Assembly: GCA_023419605.1 (NCBI GenBank)
Contig: JAEZXR010000107.1
Span: 1-64,000 of the forward strand
DNA length: 64,000 nucleotides
Reading direction: 5' to 3'
From: Bacillota bacterium
Lineage (GTDB): Bacteria > Bacillota > Clostridia > Acetivibrionales > JAEZXR01
Shown here: one piece after another, positions 9,891 through 19,362 of the stretch
How the letters are laid out: every line of letters starts with the position of its first letter
Numbering within the stretch: position 1 is the stretch's first letter
Notes under the pieces: model-generated
Told to the model about the DNA's origin: nothing
Databases searched by the model: none
What the model saw: the letters and a program-made list of their open reading frames with translations, nothing else
Program-made: the position numbers and the translations under genes

Positions 9891-10144
9891 AGCAGGAAAA
9901 TGGATAAATTCCCCTAAGGATGCAGGAACTGATTCATATCAAATAAATAAAAGTTGTTCTGGGTATTGACAATAACCCAAAGCCTAATTAAAATTATAAC
10001 AAGGCATTAGATTTCCCCCGCCTCTATAGGTGGCGGGTACCGATTCGATCTATCAGGCGGTGAGCATAACTCCTGCCTCGTTGAAACGGCGTGTTGCAAA
10101 TGTTATGCATTTGTTTCCGTTGTTATAATAATAATTCATATTCT
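9891..10144 (+). other. Intergenic region between hisS and the aspS T-box
   Basis: No gene. It holds a small hairpin TGGGTATT/AATAACCCA near 9960-9979 and a GC hairpin CCCGCC (10017-10022) / GGCGGG (10032-10037), neither with a T run. TATAAT occurs just before the T-box leader but lacks a convincing -35 partner. Confidence 0.4.
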
Positions 10145-10399
10145 GTTAAAGACTATGAAAGGGAGAAGTAACCAATACTGCGTACAGGGAGAAGGCATCG
10201 CGACTGGAAGTGCCTTTATGAAAAGATTGGTGAACGAACACCCTGGAGTTGTTCAACTGAACGCCGGAATAGTGCTAGGTTGAGCCGATGGAACCGCGTT
10301 AAGGGGATTAAAGGTGGATGCAAAGCTGCATCTATTAGGGTGGCACCGCGGGTATAAACCTCTCGTCCCTGACTGTATAGTCAGGCGAGAGGTTTTTTT
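10145..10399 (+). promoter_or_regulatory. T-box riboswitch controlling aspS, specifier AAC (Asn)
   Basis: The T-box sequence AGGGTGGCACCGCGGG is at 10337-10352, followed by a terminator with CCTCTCG/CGAGAGG and an inner CCTGACT/AGTCAGG stem, then seven Ts (10393-10399). In stem I, AGTA (10167-10170) is followed by ACCAAT (10171-10176), which pairs with ATTGGT (10226-10231). The specifier loop then reads GAACG-AAC-A before CCCT (10241-10244) pairs with AGGG (10160-10163). By analogy with the glyQS T-box the codon is AAC at 10237-10239, i.e. tRNA-Asn rather than tRNA-Asp. The terminator/antiterminator switch responds to uncharged tRNA. Confidence 0.9.
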
Positions 10400-10475
10400 A
10401 GTTTTTAGAACAGGTAAGATTGAAAAATGCTACAAATTTTATGGCTACATAAGAGCAAATTGAGGAGGAACGAAT

Positions 10476-12257
10476 ATGGGAGAATCGATTTATGGACTGC
10501 AAAGGTCCCACAGATGTGCAGAGCTAGGCTTGCAAAATGTCGGAGAGACAATTACTGTTATGGGATGGACCCAGAAAAGAAGAGATCTGGGAGGCGTTAT
10601 ATTTGTGGATCTTCGCGACCGCAGCGGATTATTGCAGGTGGTTTTTAACAGTGAAGCAGGAAAAGAACTGTTTGAGAAGGCGGAAAAAATCAGAAGTGAA
10701 TATGTCCTGGCCGTTATCGGCGAAGTAGTAAAAAGAGCACCGGAGACGATAAACCCTAAAATGGTTACGGGAGAGATTGAAGTTATTGCAAAGGAACTGA
10801 GAATTTTAAGTGCTGCTGAAACTCCGCCGTTACAGATCGAAGAGGATTCGGATGTTAACGAAAACGTTCGTCTCAAGTACAGATATCTGGACCTGAGAAG
10901 GCCGGATATGCAGAAAAATCTGATATTACGGCATCGAGTAGCCAAAATCGCAAGAGACTATTATGATTCAAATGGGTTTTTAGAGCTGGAGACTCCCATG
11001 CTCACCAAGAGTACACCGGAAGGGGCAAGAGATTACCTGGTTCCCAGCAGAGTGCATCCAGGCAAGTTCTATGCGCTTCCGCAATCACCCCAGATATTTA
11101 AACAGCTTTTGATGGTATCAGGATTCGACCGGTACTTCCAGATTGTAAAGTGCTTTAGGGATGAGGACCTGAGAGCGGATCGACAGCCGGAGTTCACACA
11201 GATCGACGTTGAGATGTCCTTTGTCAATGTAGAGGATGTTCTGACTGCCAATGAAGGATTTATAAAAAAGGCCTTCAAGGAAGCGCTGGATATTGAACTT
11301 CAAACTCCGTTCCTCAGAATGCCCTATCAGGAAGCCATGGATCGATTTGGCTCCGATAAGCCGGATATACGCTTCGGGCTGGAACTGGTAAATCTGTCCG
11401 ATCTGGTTGAGAACAGCGGCTTTAAGGTGTTTGCAGATGCAGTTAAAAATGGCGGAAGCGTCAGAGCCATTAATGCAAAAGGCTGTGGAACGAAATTCAG
11501 TAGAAGAGAAATCGATAGCCTGGTTGAATTCGTAAAAATTTACAAGGCAAAAGGAATGGCTTGGATCGTAGTAGAAGAAAATGAATTGAAGTCTGCCATT
11601 ACCAAGTTCCTTACAGAGGAAGAGATAAAAGCAATCCTTGACAGGGTACAGGCGGAACCGGGTGACCTCATTTGCTTTATAGCAGACAAAAACGAAGTAG
11701 TATACGATGCTCTTGGCCAGTTACGGCTTGAATTGGCAAGGAGACTGGAGCTCCTGGACAACAAGGAGTACAAATTCCTATGGGTAACAGAGTTCCCGCT
11801 TTTGGAGCATGACGAGGAAGAAAAGCGCTGGGTGGCAAAGCATCATCCATTTACATCACCGATGGATGAAGACTTGCAGTACCTGGATTCCGATCCGGGC
11901 AAGGTTCGTGCCAAGGCCTATGATATTGTTTTGAATGGAGTTGAAATCGGCGGCGGAAGTATAAGAATCCATAGCCAGGAACTCCAATCCAAAATGTTTG
12001 AGCTTCTTGGATTTACGCAGGAACAGGCCTGGGATCGATTCGGATTCCTGCTGGAAGCCTTTAAATATGGAACACCACCTCATGGTGGAATCGCCTTTGG
12101 ATTGGACAGAATGGTAATGCTGATGGCTGGCAGAAGCAGCATCAGAGATGTAATCGCATTCCCTAAAGTACAAAATGCGTCTTGTCCAATGACAAATGCA
12201 CCGGATACGGTAGAGGCAAAGCAGTTGAAGGAACTGCATATTAAAGTGGATGCTTAG
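10476..12257 (+). CDS. aspS: Aspartyl-tRNA synthetase (possibly non-discriminating)
   Basis: A bacterial-type class II AspRS of 593 residues: N-terminal OB anticodon-binding domain (GWTQKRRDLGGVIFVDLRDR near 29-48), motif 2 FRDEDLRADRQPEFTQID, a GAD insertion domain, and motif 3 GGIAFGLDRMVMLMAG. The OB loop has RRDL, as in discriminating enzymes, instead of the RRDH of some non-discriminating ones, so specificity is unclear from residues alone. The Asn T-box upstream suggests it also serves tRNA-Asn. AGGAGG precedes the ATG. Confidence 0.95.
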   Translation: MGESIYGLQRSHRCAELGLQNVGETITVMGWTQKRRDLGGVIFVDLRDRSGLLQVVFNSEAGKELFEKAEKIRSEYVLAVIGEVVKRAPETINPKMVTGEIEVIAKELRILSAAETPPLQIEEDSDVNENVRLKYRYLDLRRPDMQKNLILRHRVAKIARDYYDSNGFLELETPMLTKSTPEGARDYLVPSRVHPGKFYALPQSPQIFKQLLMVSGFDRYFQIVKCFRDEDLRADRQPEFTQIDVEMSFVNVEDVLTANEGFIKKAFKEALDIELQTPFLRMPYQEAMDRFGSDKPDIRFGLELVNLSDLVENSGFKVFADAVKNGGSVRAINAKGCGTKFSRREIDSLVEFVKIYKAKGMAWIVVEENELKSAITKFLTEEEIKAILDRVQAEPGDLICFIADKNEVVYDALGQLRLELARRLELLDNKEYKFLWVTEFPLLEHDEEEKRWVAKHHPFTSPMDEDLQYLDSDPGKVRAKAYDIVLNGVEIGGGSIRIHSQELQSKMFELLGFTQEQAWDRFGFLLEAFKYGTPPHGGIAFGLDRMVMLMAGRSSIRDVIAFPKVQNASCPMTNAPDTVEAKQLKELHIKVDA

Positions 12258-12270
12258 TGATAAAAAAAGA

Positions 12271-12295
12271 GAGAGCCGCCAGGCTCTCTTATTTT
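12271..12295 (+). terminator. Rho-independent terminator after aspS
   Basis: GAGAGCC (12271-12277) pairs with GGCTCTC (12282-12288), followed by TTATTTT. It starts 13 bases after the aspS stop. Confidence 0.85.
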
Positions 12296-12570
12296 GTATA
12301 TTTATGCAATATATTTCAATGTTCTGGGAGAGGCTGGAGGTGGGGCCACAAAATATATCTTTATATTTTGGAGTAGATTTGATAATATATAATAGTTACG
12401 CGCATATATTTAAATTGACTTTATGTAAAATTAACATAGAAATAGATATAAAAAGGGTAAAAATGTATTACAATATAGATAAGTTTATTTGTTTTATATA
12501 AAACTTTTAGTGGGTGAAATGCGTATTAGGGGAGGGAAATATATAGCTCTTTTATGGGGCTGTATTATTT
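12296..12570 (+). other. AT-rich intergenic region before the dehydratase activase
   Basis: No convincing gene. A possible promoter is TTGACT (12415-12420) with TAGAAA 16 bases further on. GGGGAGGG near 12530-12537 is too far from the ATG at 12571 to be an ideal ribosome site, so the start of the next gene rests on homology. Confidence 0.35.
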
Positions 12571-15500
12571 ATGAAAAAATTGCTGCATTTAGGATTGGAT
12601 GTGGGTTCCACCACAGTAAAGCTTGTAGTACTTGATAAAAATGATCATATAGTTTACAGCAGATACCAGAGGCATTTCTCTGATGTCCGGAAGACCATTT
12701 TCGAACTCGTAGACGAAACCTGCCAGGAGTTTGAGGGCGAAGACACAACCATCATGATAACGGGCTCAGGCGGAATGCTGGTATCTCAATGGCTGGGAAT
12801 ACCCTTTATCCAAGAGGTAATTGCAGGCACAAATGCCATCGAGCGCTTTATTCCTGAAACAGACGTAGCCATCGAACTTGGCGGCGAAGATGCAAAGATT
12901 ACTTACTTTGATGAAAGTGTCGAACAAAGAATGAACGGTACCTGTGCAGGAGGTACCGGGGCTTTTATTGACCAGATGGCAGCACTGCTGCAGACCGATG
13001 CGTCGGGGTTGAATGAGCTGGCTAAAGAGCATAAGGTAATCTATCCCATTGCTGCACGGTGCGGAGTGTTTGCAAAAACGGATGTTCAGCCGCTTCTGAA
13101 CGAGGGGGCTGCAAAAGAAGATATTGCTGCCTCCGTATTCCAGTCTGTTGTCACTCAAACCATCAGTGGCTTAGCCTGCGGAAAGCCAATCCGGGGTAAG
13201 GTTGCATTTCTGGGAGGACCTTTAAACTATCTTTCGGAGCTTCGGCAAAGGTTTATAGAAAGTTTGGAACTCGGACCTTCCGAGGTTGTTTTTCCTCAGA
13301 ATTCACAGTTGTTCGTTGCTGTGGGTGCTGCATTAGGCTCCAAAGAGCAGCATGTGGTATCTTTTGACGCGCTCAAAAAGAAACTGCCTGTGTTGAAGGA
13401 TAGCTCTGCAAACGAAGTTGAAAGGTTACGGCCTTTATTTGTAGATGAAGAGGAGTTGCAAAGCTTTAGGAAAAGACATGAGGGTCATAGTGCCACAAGA
13501 AGAGACATCAGTACTTTTGAAGGGAAATGCTTTTTAGGGATTGATGCCGGCTCCACAACGACAAAGGCTGCCCTGATTGATGAAGAAGGAGCATTGCTGT
13601 ATTCCTATTACGGAAGTAATGAGGGAAGTCCCCTGAAGTCGGCTGTTAAAATTTTGAAACAAATGTATGGTATGCTGCCCCCCAAGGCCCAGGTGGTTAA
13701 CTCCACTGTAACAGGGTATGGAGAAGCACTGCTGAAATCGGCACTGTATGTGGATATCGGTGAAATCGAGACGATTGCCCACTATAAAGCGGCAGATTTC
13801 TTCCTTCCCGGAGTAGACTTCATTCTGGACATCGGCGGACAGGATATGAAATGCCTTAAGATAAAGAACGGAGTTATTGACAGCATCATGCTGAATGAGG
13901 CGTGTTCCTCCGGCTGTGGTTCCTTTATAGAAACCTTTGCTCATTCTTTGAATATGGATGTAAAGGACTTTGCTACAGAAGCTTTACAGGCGGATAAACC
14001 TGTTGATTTGGGTTCACGGTGTACCGTGTTTATGAACTCCAAGGTCAAGCAGGCACAGAAGGAAGGTGCAACTGTAGGGGATATATCTGCAGGATTATCC
14101 TATTCCGTAATTAAGAATGCCCTTTTAAAGGTCATTAAGATTCGCAATCCTCAGGAACTGGGTGAAAAGATTATTGTACAGGGGGGAACCTTTTACAATG
14201 ATGCTGTTTTGAGGAGCTTCGAGCTTATATCGGGAAGAGAAGCTATAAGACCGGATATTGCCGGATTGATGGGAGCTTTCGGTGCGGCGCTGATTGCCAG
14301 GGAAAGATATACGGAAGGACATGGCGGTACCCTTTTGTCCTCGGATAAGCTGGAGTCCTTTTCTACTGAGACGGAAATGAAACGGTGTACTCTTTGCGGG
14401 AATAATTGTCTTCTTACGATAAATAAGTTCCAGGACGGCAGACAATATATATCCGGAAACCGGTGCGAAAGAGGGGCGGGAATAGAAAAACCGCAGGAGG
14501 ATGTACCAAATCTGTATGAATATAAGTACAAGCAATTGTTTAACTATATACCGCTGAGCATAAAGGAAGCAGTACGGGGGAGCATCGGAATTCCCAGGGT
14601 TTTGAACCTGTATGAAAACTTCCCTTTTTGGTTTACTCTCTTTACAGAGTTGAAATTCAGAGTAGAAGTTTCACCACGGTCTTCGAAGAAGATCTACGAG
14701 CTTGGGATCGAGACTATCCCTTCGGAATCTGCCTGCTATCCTGCTAAAATCGTTCATGGGCACATTATGAGCTTGGTTAACAGAGGTGTAAAAGTGATCT
14801 TTTATCCTTGCCTGCCCTACGAGAAGCGAGAATTTGAAGATGCGGACAATTGCTACAACTGCCCCATGGTAACCTCCTATTCAGAAGTGATAAAAAATAA
14901 CATGGATATTTTGAAGGAGAAGGAAATCCGCTTCATGAATCCATTTCTACCGCTGGATCATGGGAAAAGGCTTGCGGAGCGGCTTTATGAGGAGTTCAAG
15001 GATTTCGGCATATCAAAGGCGGAGATTGTAAATGCTGTTGCCAAGGCTTGGGAGGAAGATGACCGGTTCAGAAAGGATATCCGGAGAAAAGGAGAGGAAG
15101 TACTGCAGTATCTGGATAAGACGGGCAAAAAAGGAATTGTGTTGGCTGGACGTCCTTATCATATTGATCCGGAGATCCACCACGGTATACCGAATATAAT
15201 AACAGGATTTGATATGGCTGTGCTTACAGAGGACGCAATCTCTCACCTGCAGCCGGTTGAAAGGCCTTTACGGGTGGTCGACCAGTGGATGTACCACTCG
15301 AGACTGTATGCAGCTGCAAGTTTTGTAAGAACCCGGGAGAATCTGGAACTGATACAACTGAATTCCTTTGGCTGCGGATTGGACGCGGTAACGACAGACC
15401 AGGTCCAGGAAATTATGAACAGTCATGGGAAAATATATACGGTATTGAAAATTGATGAGGGGAACAACCTGGGAGCTGCCAGAATCCGTATCCGTTCTTT

Positions 15501-16857
15501 GAAGGCAGCTATGGAGGAAAGAGATCGCAACGGTTACCAGGCAGAGAAGGAACATTCTGCTTTGAGGAAGGTTCTCTTTATGGAGGAGATGCGTCAGAAG
15601 CATACGATTCTCGCACCGCAGATGTCACCTGTGCATTTTCAGTTTGTAGAGGAAGCTTTTCGAGTATCCGGCTACAATGTCGTAGTTTTGCCTTCTGTTG
15701 ATAAAAAGGCAGTGGATGAAGGGCTTAAATATGTAAATAATGATGCCTGTTATCCTTCGATTATTGTTATCGGGCAGATTATTGAGGCACTAAAATCAGG
15801 AAAATATGACATTCACAATACCTCCGTACTGATTACACAAACTGGCGGAGGATGCAGGGCTACCAACTATATCGGATTTTTGAGAAAAGCTCTCAAGGAT
15901 GCAGGATATGAACAGATACCGGTTATATCCCTGAATGCAGTAGGACTGGAAAGGAATCCGGGATTTAAGCTCACTGCAGGGCTTCTGAACAAGAGTATGA
16001 TGGCATTGGTTTATGGAGACCTCTTTATGCGGGTTTTGTACAAGGTTCGTCCCTATGAAAAAATTGCGGGTTCCGCAAACCTTTTATATGAAAAGTGGGT
16101 TGAAAAGTGCAGGGAATCTGTAAGGACAGGGAACCGGAAGACGTTCAAGGAAAACATATATAAGATCGTAGAAGAGTTTGACACCCTTGAAATTATCGAT
16201 GTTAAGAAGCCGAAAGTGGGTCTGGTAGGTGAAATTCTGGTAAAATTCCATCCTACTGCCAATAATGAAGTGGTGGATATCATCGAAAGAGAGGGCGCTG
16301 AAGCTGTGATGCCGGACCTTATCGATTTCTTCCTGTATTGTGCCTATGATGCAAACTTTAAATATGAGGAATTATCCGGAACACTAAAGAAAAAAATAAT
16401 TAATAACGCTGTAATCGCAGCCATCGAGTTCTACCGGAAGGATCTGAGAAAGGCTCTGGAGCAAAGCCGGAGGTTTGAAGCTCCCTCTTCGATTTATGAA
16501 CTGGCGAAAGGTGCTTCCGACATATTATCCCTTGGGAATCAGACGGGAGAAGGGTGGTTCCTGACGGCTGAAATGGTGGAGCTCATAAAGATGGGAGCCA
16601 ACAATATTGTATGTATGCAGCCCTTTGCCTGCCTGCCAAACCATGTGACGGGAAAAGGAATGATAAAGGAACTTAAGAGAAGATACCCACAGGCCAATAT
16701 AACCGCGGTCGATTATGATCCGGGTGCCAGTGAAGTAAACCAGCTGAACAGGATTAAACTGATGCTGTCAACGGCATTTAAGAATCTGAAAAGCCAGAAG
16801 GTTGAATCGGTTCATGAGGAAAAAGAAGCAAGGCACAGAATTGCCAGAAATAAATAA
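12571..16857 (+). CDS. Giant acyl-CoA dehydratase activase (double BadF/HgdC ATPase)
   Basis: A 1428-residue protein. Two ASKHA ATPase domains of the BadF/BadG/BcrA/HgdC type lie in tandem: LDVGSTTVK with Cys125 in NGTCAGGTGAF and Cys164 in ARCGVF, then IDAGSTTTK near 323, NEACSSGCGSF and GSRCTVF. HgdC dimers use such cysteines to hold a [4Fe-4S] cluster and push electrons into 2-hydroxyacyl-CoA dehydratases with ATP. The remaining 800 residues match the DUF2229/activase-related and dehydratase-subunit-like regions. Both half-sites of a dimer may thus be on one chain. No dehydratase genes are adjacent, so the partner and substrate are unknown; such fused proteins are widespread in Clostridia. 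Confidence 0.88.
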   Translation: MKKLLHLGLDVGSTTVKLVVLDKNDHIVYSRYQRHFSDVRKTIFELVDETCQEFEGEDTTIMITGSGGMLVSQWLGIPFIQEVIAGTNAIERFIPETDVAIELGGEDAKITYFDESVEQRMNGTCAGGTGAFIDQMAALLQTDASGLNELAKEHKVIYPIAARCGVFAKTDVQPLLNEGAAKEDIAASVFQSVVTQTISGLACGKPIRGKVAFLGGPLNYLSELRQRFIESLELGPSEVVFPQNSQLFVAVGAALGSKEQHVVSFDALKKKLPVLKDSSANEVERLRPLFVDEEELQSFRKRHEGHSATRRDISTFEGKCFLGIDAGSTTTKAALIDEEGALLYSYYGSNEGSPLKSAVKILKQMYGMLPPKAQVVNSTVTGYGEALLKSALYVDIGEIETIAHYKAADFFLPGVDFILDIGGQDMKCLKIKNGVIDSIMLNEACSSGCGSFIETFAHSLNMDVKDFATEALQADKPVDLGSRCTVFMNSKVKQAQKEGATVGDISAGLSYSVIKNALLKVIKIRNPQELGEKIIVQGGTFYNDAVLRSFELISGREAIRPDIAGLMGAFGAALIARERYTEGHGGTLLSSDKLESFSTETEMKRCTLCGNNCLLTINKFQDGRQYISGNRCERGAGIEKPQEDVPNLYEYKYKQLFNYIPLSIKEAVRGSIGIPRVLNLYENFPFWFTLFTELKFRVEVSPRSSKKIYELGIETIPSESACYPAKIVHGHIMSLVNRGVKVIFYPCLPYEKREFEDADNCYNCPMVTSYSEVIKNNMDILKEKEIRFMNPFLPLDHGKRLAERLYEEFKDFGISKAEIVNAVAKAWEEDDRFRKDIRRKGEEVLQYLDKTGKKGIVLAGRPYHIDPEIHHGIPNIITGFDMAVLTEDAISHLQPVERPLRVVDQWMYHSRLYAAASFVRTRENLELIQLNSFGCGLDAVTTDQVQEIMNSHGKIYTVLKIDEGNNLGAARIRIRSLKAAMEERDRNGYQAEKEHSALRKVLFMEEMRQKHTILAPQMSPVHFQFVEEAFRVSGYNVVVLPSVDKKAVDEGLKYVNNDACYPSIIVIGQIIEALKSGKYDIHNTSVLITQTGGGCRATNYIGFLRKALKDAGYEQIPVISLNAVGLERNPGFKLTAGLLNKSMMALVYGDLFMRVLYKVRPYEKIAGSANLLYEKWVEKCRESVRTGNRKTFKENIYKIVEEFDTLEIIDVKKPKVGLVGEILVKFHPTANNEVVDIIEREGAEAVMPDLIDFFLYCAYDANFKYEELSGTLKKKIINNAVIAAIEFYRKDLRKALEQSRRFEAPSSIYELAKGASDILSLGNQTGEGWFLTAEMVELIKMGANNIVCMQPFACLPNHVTGKGMIKELKRRYPQANITAVDYDPGASEVNQLNRIKLMLSTAFKNLKSQKVESVHEEKEARHRIARNK

Positions 16858-16896
16858 AAGAAACGTACGGAAGTTTCACTTCCGTACGTTTCTTTT
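16856..16896. terminator. Bidirectional terminator between convergent genes
   Basis: An 18-bp perfect stem (16856-16873 with 16879-16896), loop TTTCA, with A-rich and T-rich flanks so it can serve both strands. It overlaps the stop codons of the activase (+) and of the small membrane gene (-). Confidence 0.9.
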
Positions 16897-17062
16897 ATTT
16901 TCCCGGGTTTTTAGCTTGCGGCATATACTTGTTCTTGCCTTTTTTCTTTTTCACCTTATGCTTGCTGGACTCGTACTGCTTTATGGATTTGCTCATTGCA
17001 AAGCCCAGCAGAGCGAAAATTCCCAGTGTGGCTAGAATAATAATCAATTGTGTTGTATTCAT
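16895..17062 (-). CDS. Small single-span membrane protein
   Basis: A 55-residue protein on the minus strand starting MNTTQLIIIL. A transmembrane helix covers roughly residues 4-23 and is followed by a strongly basic tail with KVKKKKGKNK. CAGGAG sits seven bases before this ATG, which favours it over the longer upstream reading (128 residues, to 17281). I do not recognise a family. Its stop lies in the terminator shared with the activase. Confidence 0.7.
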   Translation of the reverse strand: MNTTQLIIILATLGIFALLGFAMSKSIKQYESSKHKVKKKKGKNKYMPQAKNPGK

Positions 17063-17399
17063 TTTTATCTCCTGTCTTAAAGATGGGATCATTTCCCATA
17101 GTAATTTCCTAGGACAAATAAAAGCACAGCAAATACTTTTATGATACCTTAACCACTCTATTATATACTTTCCACCTGCTAAAGTAAATATTTCGTTCCA
17201 TTCTGCGTCTATCCTTCCTTGGGGTATAAGGGAAATCCAGGGGATTATGATTTGAAGTAAAATCTGCAAGCCGGTGGACACAAAGCAGCAGGACCCGGTT
17301 TACAATAATATTTCTGTCATAATATATCAGGCCGCTGAATAATTATGAATATGGCAGTAGCTGCCACAATATTTTCGCGGTACCTTAACGGAGGAAAAA
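17063..17399 (+). other. Divergent intergenic region before spoIIP
   Basis: It carries the start signals of the minus-strand small gene and of spoIIP. TTTACAATAATA followed by CATAATAT near 17300-17325 vaguely resembles a sigma-E promoter, as expected for spoIIP, but the match is too weak to call. No other gene is seen. Confidence 0.3.
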
Positions 17400-18719
17400 A
17401 TGATAAACAGGCATAAGAAAATCAGGAAGAAAAATGTGTTTACAGGGATACTAAAGATCATTCTTTTTATTGTACTAGCCTTTGGCGCCATAAGGGTAGG
17501 CATGTTGGGCGGGGATAAGCTTAGCGAAAGCAAGGTGGATGTAGTTAAAAATGTTGATACGGAGATTCTGAAAGTAGCTTTGAATTACTCTCTTCCGATT
17601 ATCGACATGGTATACAACAGTGGCCATATCAGCATGTCCCTATCCGGTGAAATAAAAAAGCTGGTGAAGGGAGTTTTCAATTTTGATCTGGATGCCCCGT
17701 TGACCATTCTAAATGCCCAGTCGCCCCTGCTTTACAGCTATTATTATAATAGCTATCAACCGCAGCTTGCCATGGGAGATACTCAAAATGAACCGGATGC
17801 GGGTGTGGATGGCAATAATGTGGCATCAAGGTCCGGAGATAGCGATGTGCGAAATGAAATGCGAAGCGAAGTAAGACAGGACGCAAAAGTAGATGATGAA
17901 AAACCTGAAACAACGCCGGAAAGTACGAAGACCCCTGAGCCGGCAGATCCCGGTAAGAAAAAGGATCCGGAAGAAAGCGGCGGCCAGGAGGTTACAACCA
18001 GCGGAAAAGTGCTGGTACAGCAGATTGAAGGAACGAATTATAAAATTGATATTGATGCTCTGTTAAAGGAGCCGTTAAAGCTGAATTTTGGAAAGAGTGG
18101 TCCTAAGGCACTAATATATCATACACATACCACAGAAGGTTACTTAAAAAATATAAATGAATTGAACCGGAAGGATGTTCCGGAGCGTACTACGGATGAG
18201 AGGTATAATGTAGTAAAAGTCGGAGATGAACTGGCAAAGTGGTTGAAACAATATGGCATAGGCACAATACATAATGGTACCAATCACTTGGAAAAAGGTG
18301 ATACGGGAGCCTATGGAAGGTCTTTGAATACCATTACCAGTATAATGAATGGAAACCCTTCCATCAAGCTTGTATTCGATATTCATAGAGATGGATTGGG
18401 AGATGGGAAGAAGCTGAGAGCGGTTACGAAGGTGAATGGCAAAAATGCAGCGCAGGTTATGTTTGTAGTGGGTACCAACAAAAACCTGGAACACCCGAAT
18501 TGGAAAGAGAATCTCAAGCTGGCCTTGAAGCTGCAAAAATACCTGGAAGACAATTATCCCGGGATTACCAAACCGGTGTACATCAGCGAGAACCGGTACA
18601 ATGAGCATGTTTCCAATGGAGCGCTGATTATCGAGGTCGGTGGGGATGGAAATACTATTGATGAGTCGGTTGAAAGTATGAAATATGTTGCTAAAGCAAT
18701 CAGCGAAGTAATTAAATAG
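17400..18719 (+). CDS. spoIIP: Stage II sporulation protein P
   Basis: SpoIIP is a membrane-anchored amidase/endopeptidase of the SpoIID-M-P complex, which thins septal peptidoglycan so that the mother cell can engulf the forespore. The 439 residues start with a basic segment and one membrane helix (about 12-35), then a variable linker rich in E, P, D and T, and a C-terminal catalytic domain with LIYHTHTTEGY near 238-248 and FDIHRDG. ACGGAGGAAAAA precedes the ATG. Mother-cell (sigma-E) expression is expected from the family. Confidence 0.95.
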   Translation: MINRHKKIRKKNVFTGILKIILFIVLAFGAIRVGMLGGDKLSESKVDVVKNVDTEILKVALNYSLPIIDMVYNSGHISMSLSGEIKKLVKGVFNFDLDAPLTILNAQSPLLYSYYYNSYQPQLAMGDTQNEPDAGVDGNNVASRSGDSDVRNEMRSEVRQDAKVDDEKPETTPESTKTPEPADPGKKKDPEESGGQEVTTSGKVLVQQIEGTNYKIDIDALLKEPLKLNFGKSGPKALIYHTHTTEGYLKNINELNRKDVPERTTDERYNVVKVGDELAKWLKQYGIGTIHNGTNHLEKGDTGAYGRSLNTITSIMNGNPSIKLVFDIHRDGLGDGKKLRAVTKVNGKNAAQVMFVVGTNKNLEHPNWKENLKLALKLQKYLEDNYPGITKPVYISENRYNEHVSNGALIIEVGGDGNTIDESVESMKYVAKAISEVIK

Positions 18720-18756
18720 TATATTTCTGGCAATACTAGTTAGGTGCCGGGGAAAC

Positions 18757-18774
18757 GTAAAAATATATTTTTAC
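18757..18774. repeat. 18-bp perfect palindrome after spoIIP
   Basis: GTAAAAATA followed by its exact complement, without a loop. It lies between spoIIP and the next small gene. It could be a protein-binding site or a weak terminator. Confidence 0.45.
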
Positions 18775-18812
18775 CGACCCGTTGCAATTGATTTTACCAT
18801 ATGAGGTGCCTG

Positions 18813-19103
18813 ATGGGGAGAGTTGAACAGTTTAGAAGTGCCAGAAAAATGAGATGGCGATATCTGGGTTCCTTCGTCTTGTTTTTTACACTTTTAATTG
18901 CAGGAGTTTGCACGGTGGATTATTCCGTCAACAGCATAGCCAGAAATGTCAATAGAGTAGAACTCATTAGTTTTAAGAATATTGAGAATTCCTGCTATGA
19001 AGTGAACCTGGCAAATAAAAAGTTCTATATCAATACTACATATATCAAGCGGGATTACCAGCGGCTGAAAGATAAAATATTCAGCATGCTCAGCGGTGGA
19101 TAA
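18813..19103 (+). CDS. Small membrane protein of unknown function
   Basis: A 96-residue protein starting MGRVEQFRSARKMRW. A basic N-terminus, one membrane helix (about residues 15-37), then a polar domain with CYEVNLANKKFYIN and YIKRDYQRLKDK. GAGGTG precedes the ATG at 18813; an in-frame ATG at 18801 has no ribosome site. Not recognised. Lying between spoIIP and lepA, it may be sporulation-associated, but that is only position. Confidence 0.65.
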   Translation: MGRVEQFRSARKMRWRYLGSFVLFFTLLIAGVCTVDYSVNSIARNVNRVELISFKNIENSCYEVNLANKKFYINTTYIKRDYQRLKDKIFSMLSGG

Positions 19104-19116
19104 GGTAATTGTTTTG

Positions 19117-19153
19117 AGCTTTTTGCAGTGGAAATTACTGCAAAAGGCTTTTC
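19117..19153 (+). terminator. Terminator before lepA
   Basis: A 13-bp stem (19117-19129 with 19137-19149, one G-U pair) around a seven-base loop, followed by TTTT. It separates the spoIIP unit from lepA. Confidence 0.75.
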
Positions 19154-19179
19154 TGTTGATTACAGGTAAGAAAAGACTA

Positions 19180-19207
19180 TTTACAAAGCAGTGGTTTATG
19201 ATATAAT
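19180..19207 (+). promoter_or_regulatory. Promoter of lepA
   Basis: TTTACA (19180-19185), 16-base spacer, TATAAT (19202-19207), about 155 bases before the lepA ATG. A second weaker candidate is TTGACT (19255-19260) with TATCCT 18 bases on. Confidence 0.6.
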
Positions 19208-19362
19208 CACAATGGTAAATTATATACTTTAAAGGAACTTTGGTTGGCGAAAGATTGACTTCCATTATTACTTTGCTGTATCCTTACATAAATTCCACAA
19301 AGGGTCTGCAGAAAAAGTAAAAGCAATTTTTTCGCTGCACCTTAACAAAGGATGGATTATAG

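Noticed and set aside
10202..10204. GAC (Asp) triplet in the T-box leader as specifier codon
   Set aside because: It lies in the distal part of stem I, not opposite the AGTA turn; the loop in the right register contains AAC.
12250..12501. 83-residue ORF after aspS
   Set aside because: It reads through the aspS terminator, has no ribosome site and low-complexity AT-rich codons.
16895..17281. 128-residue minus-strand ORF
   Set aside because: The good ribosome site (CAGGAG) lies before an internal ATG at 17062, giving a 55-residue membrane protein; the longer N-terminus has no site.
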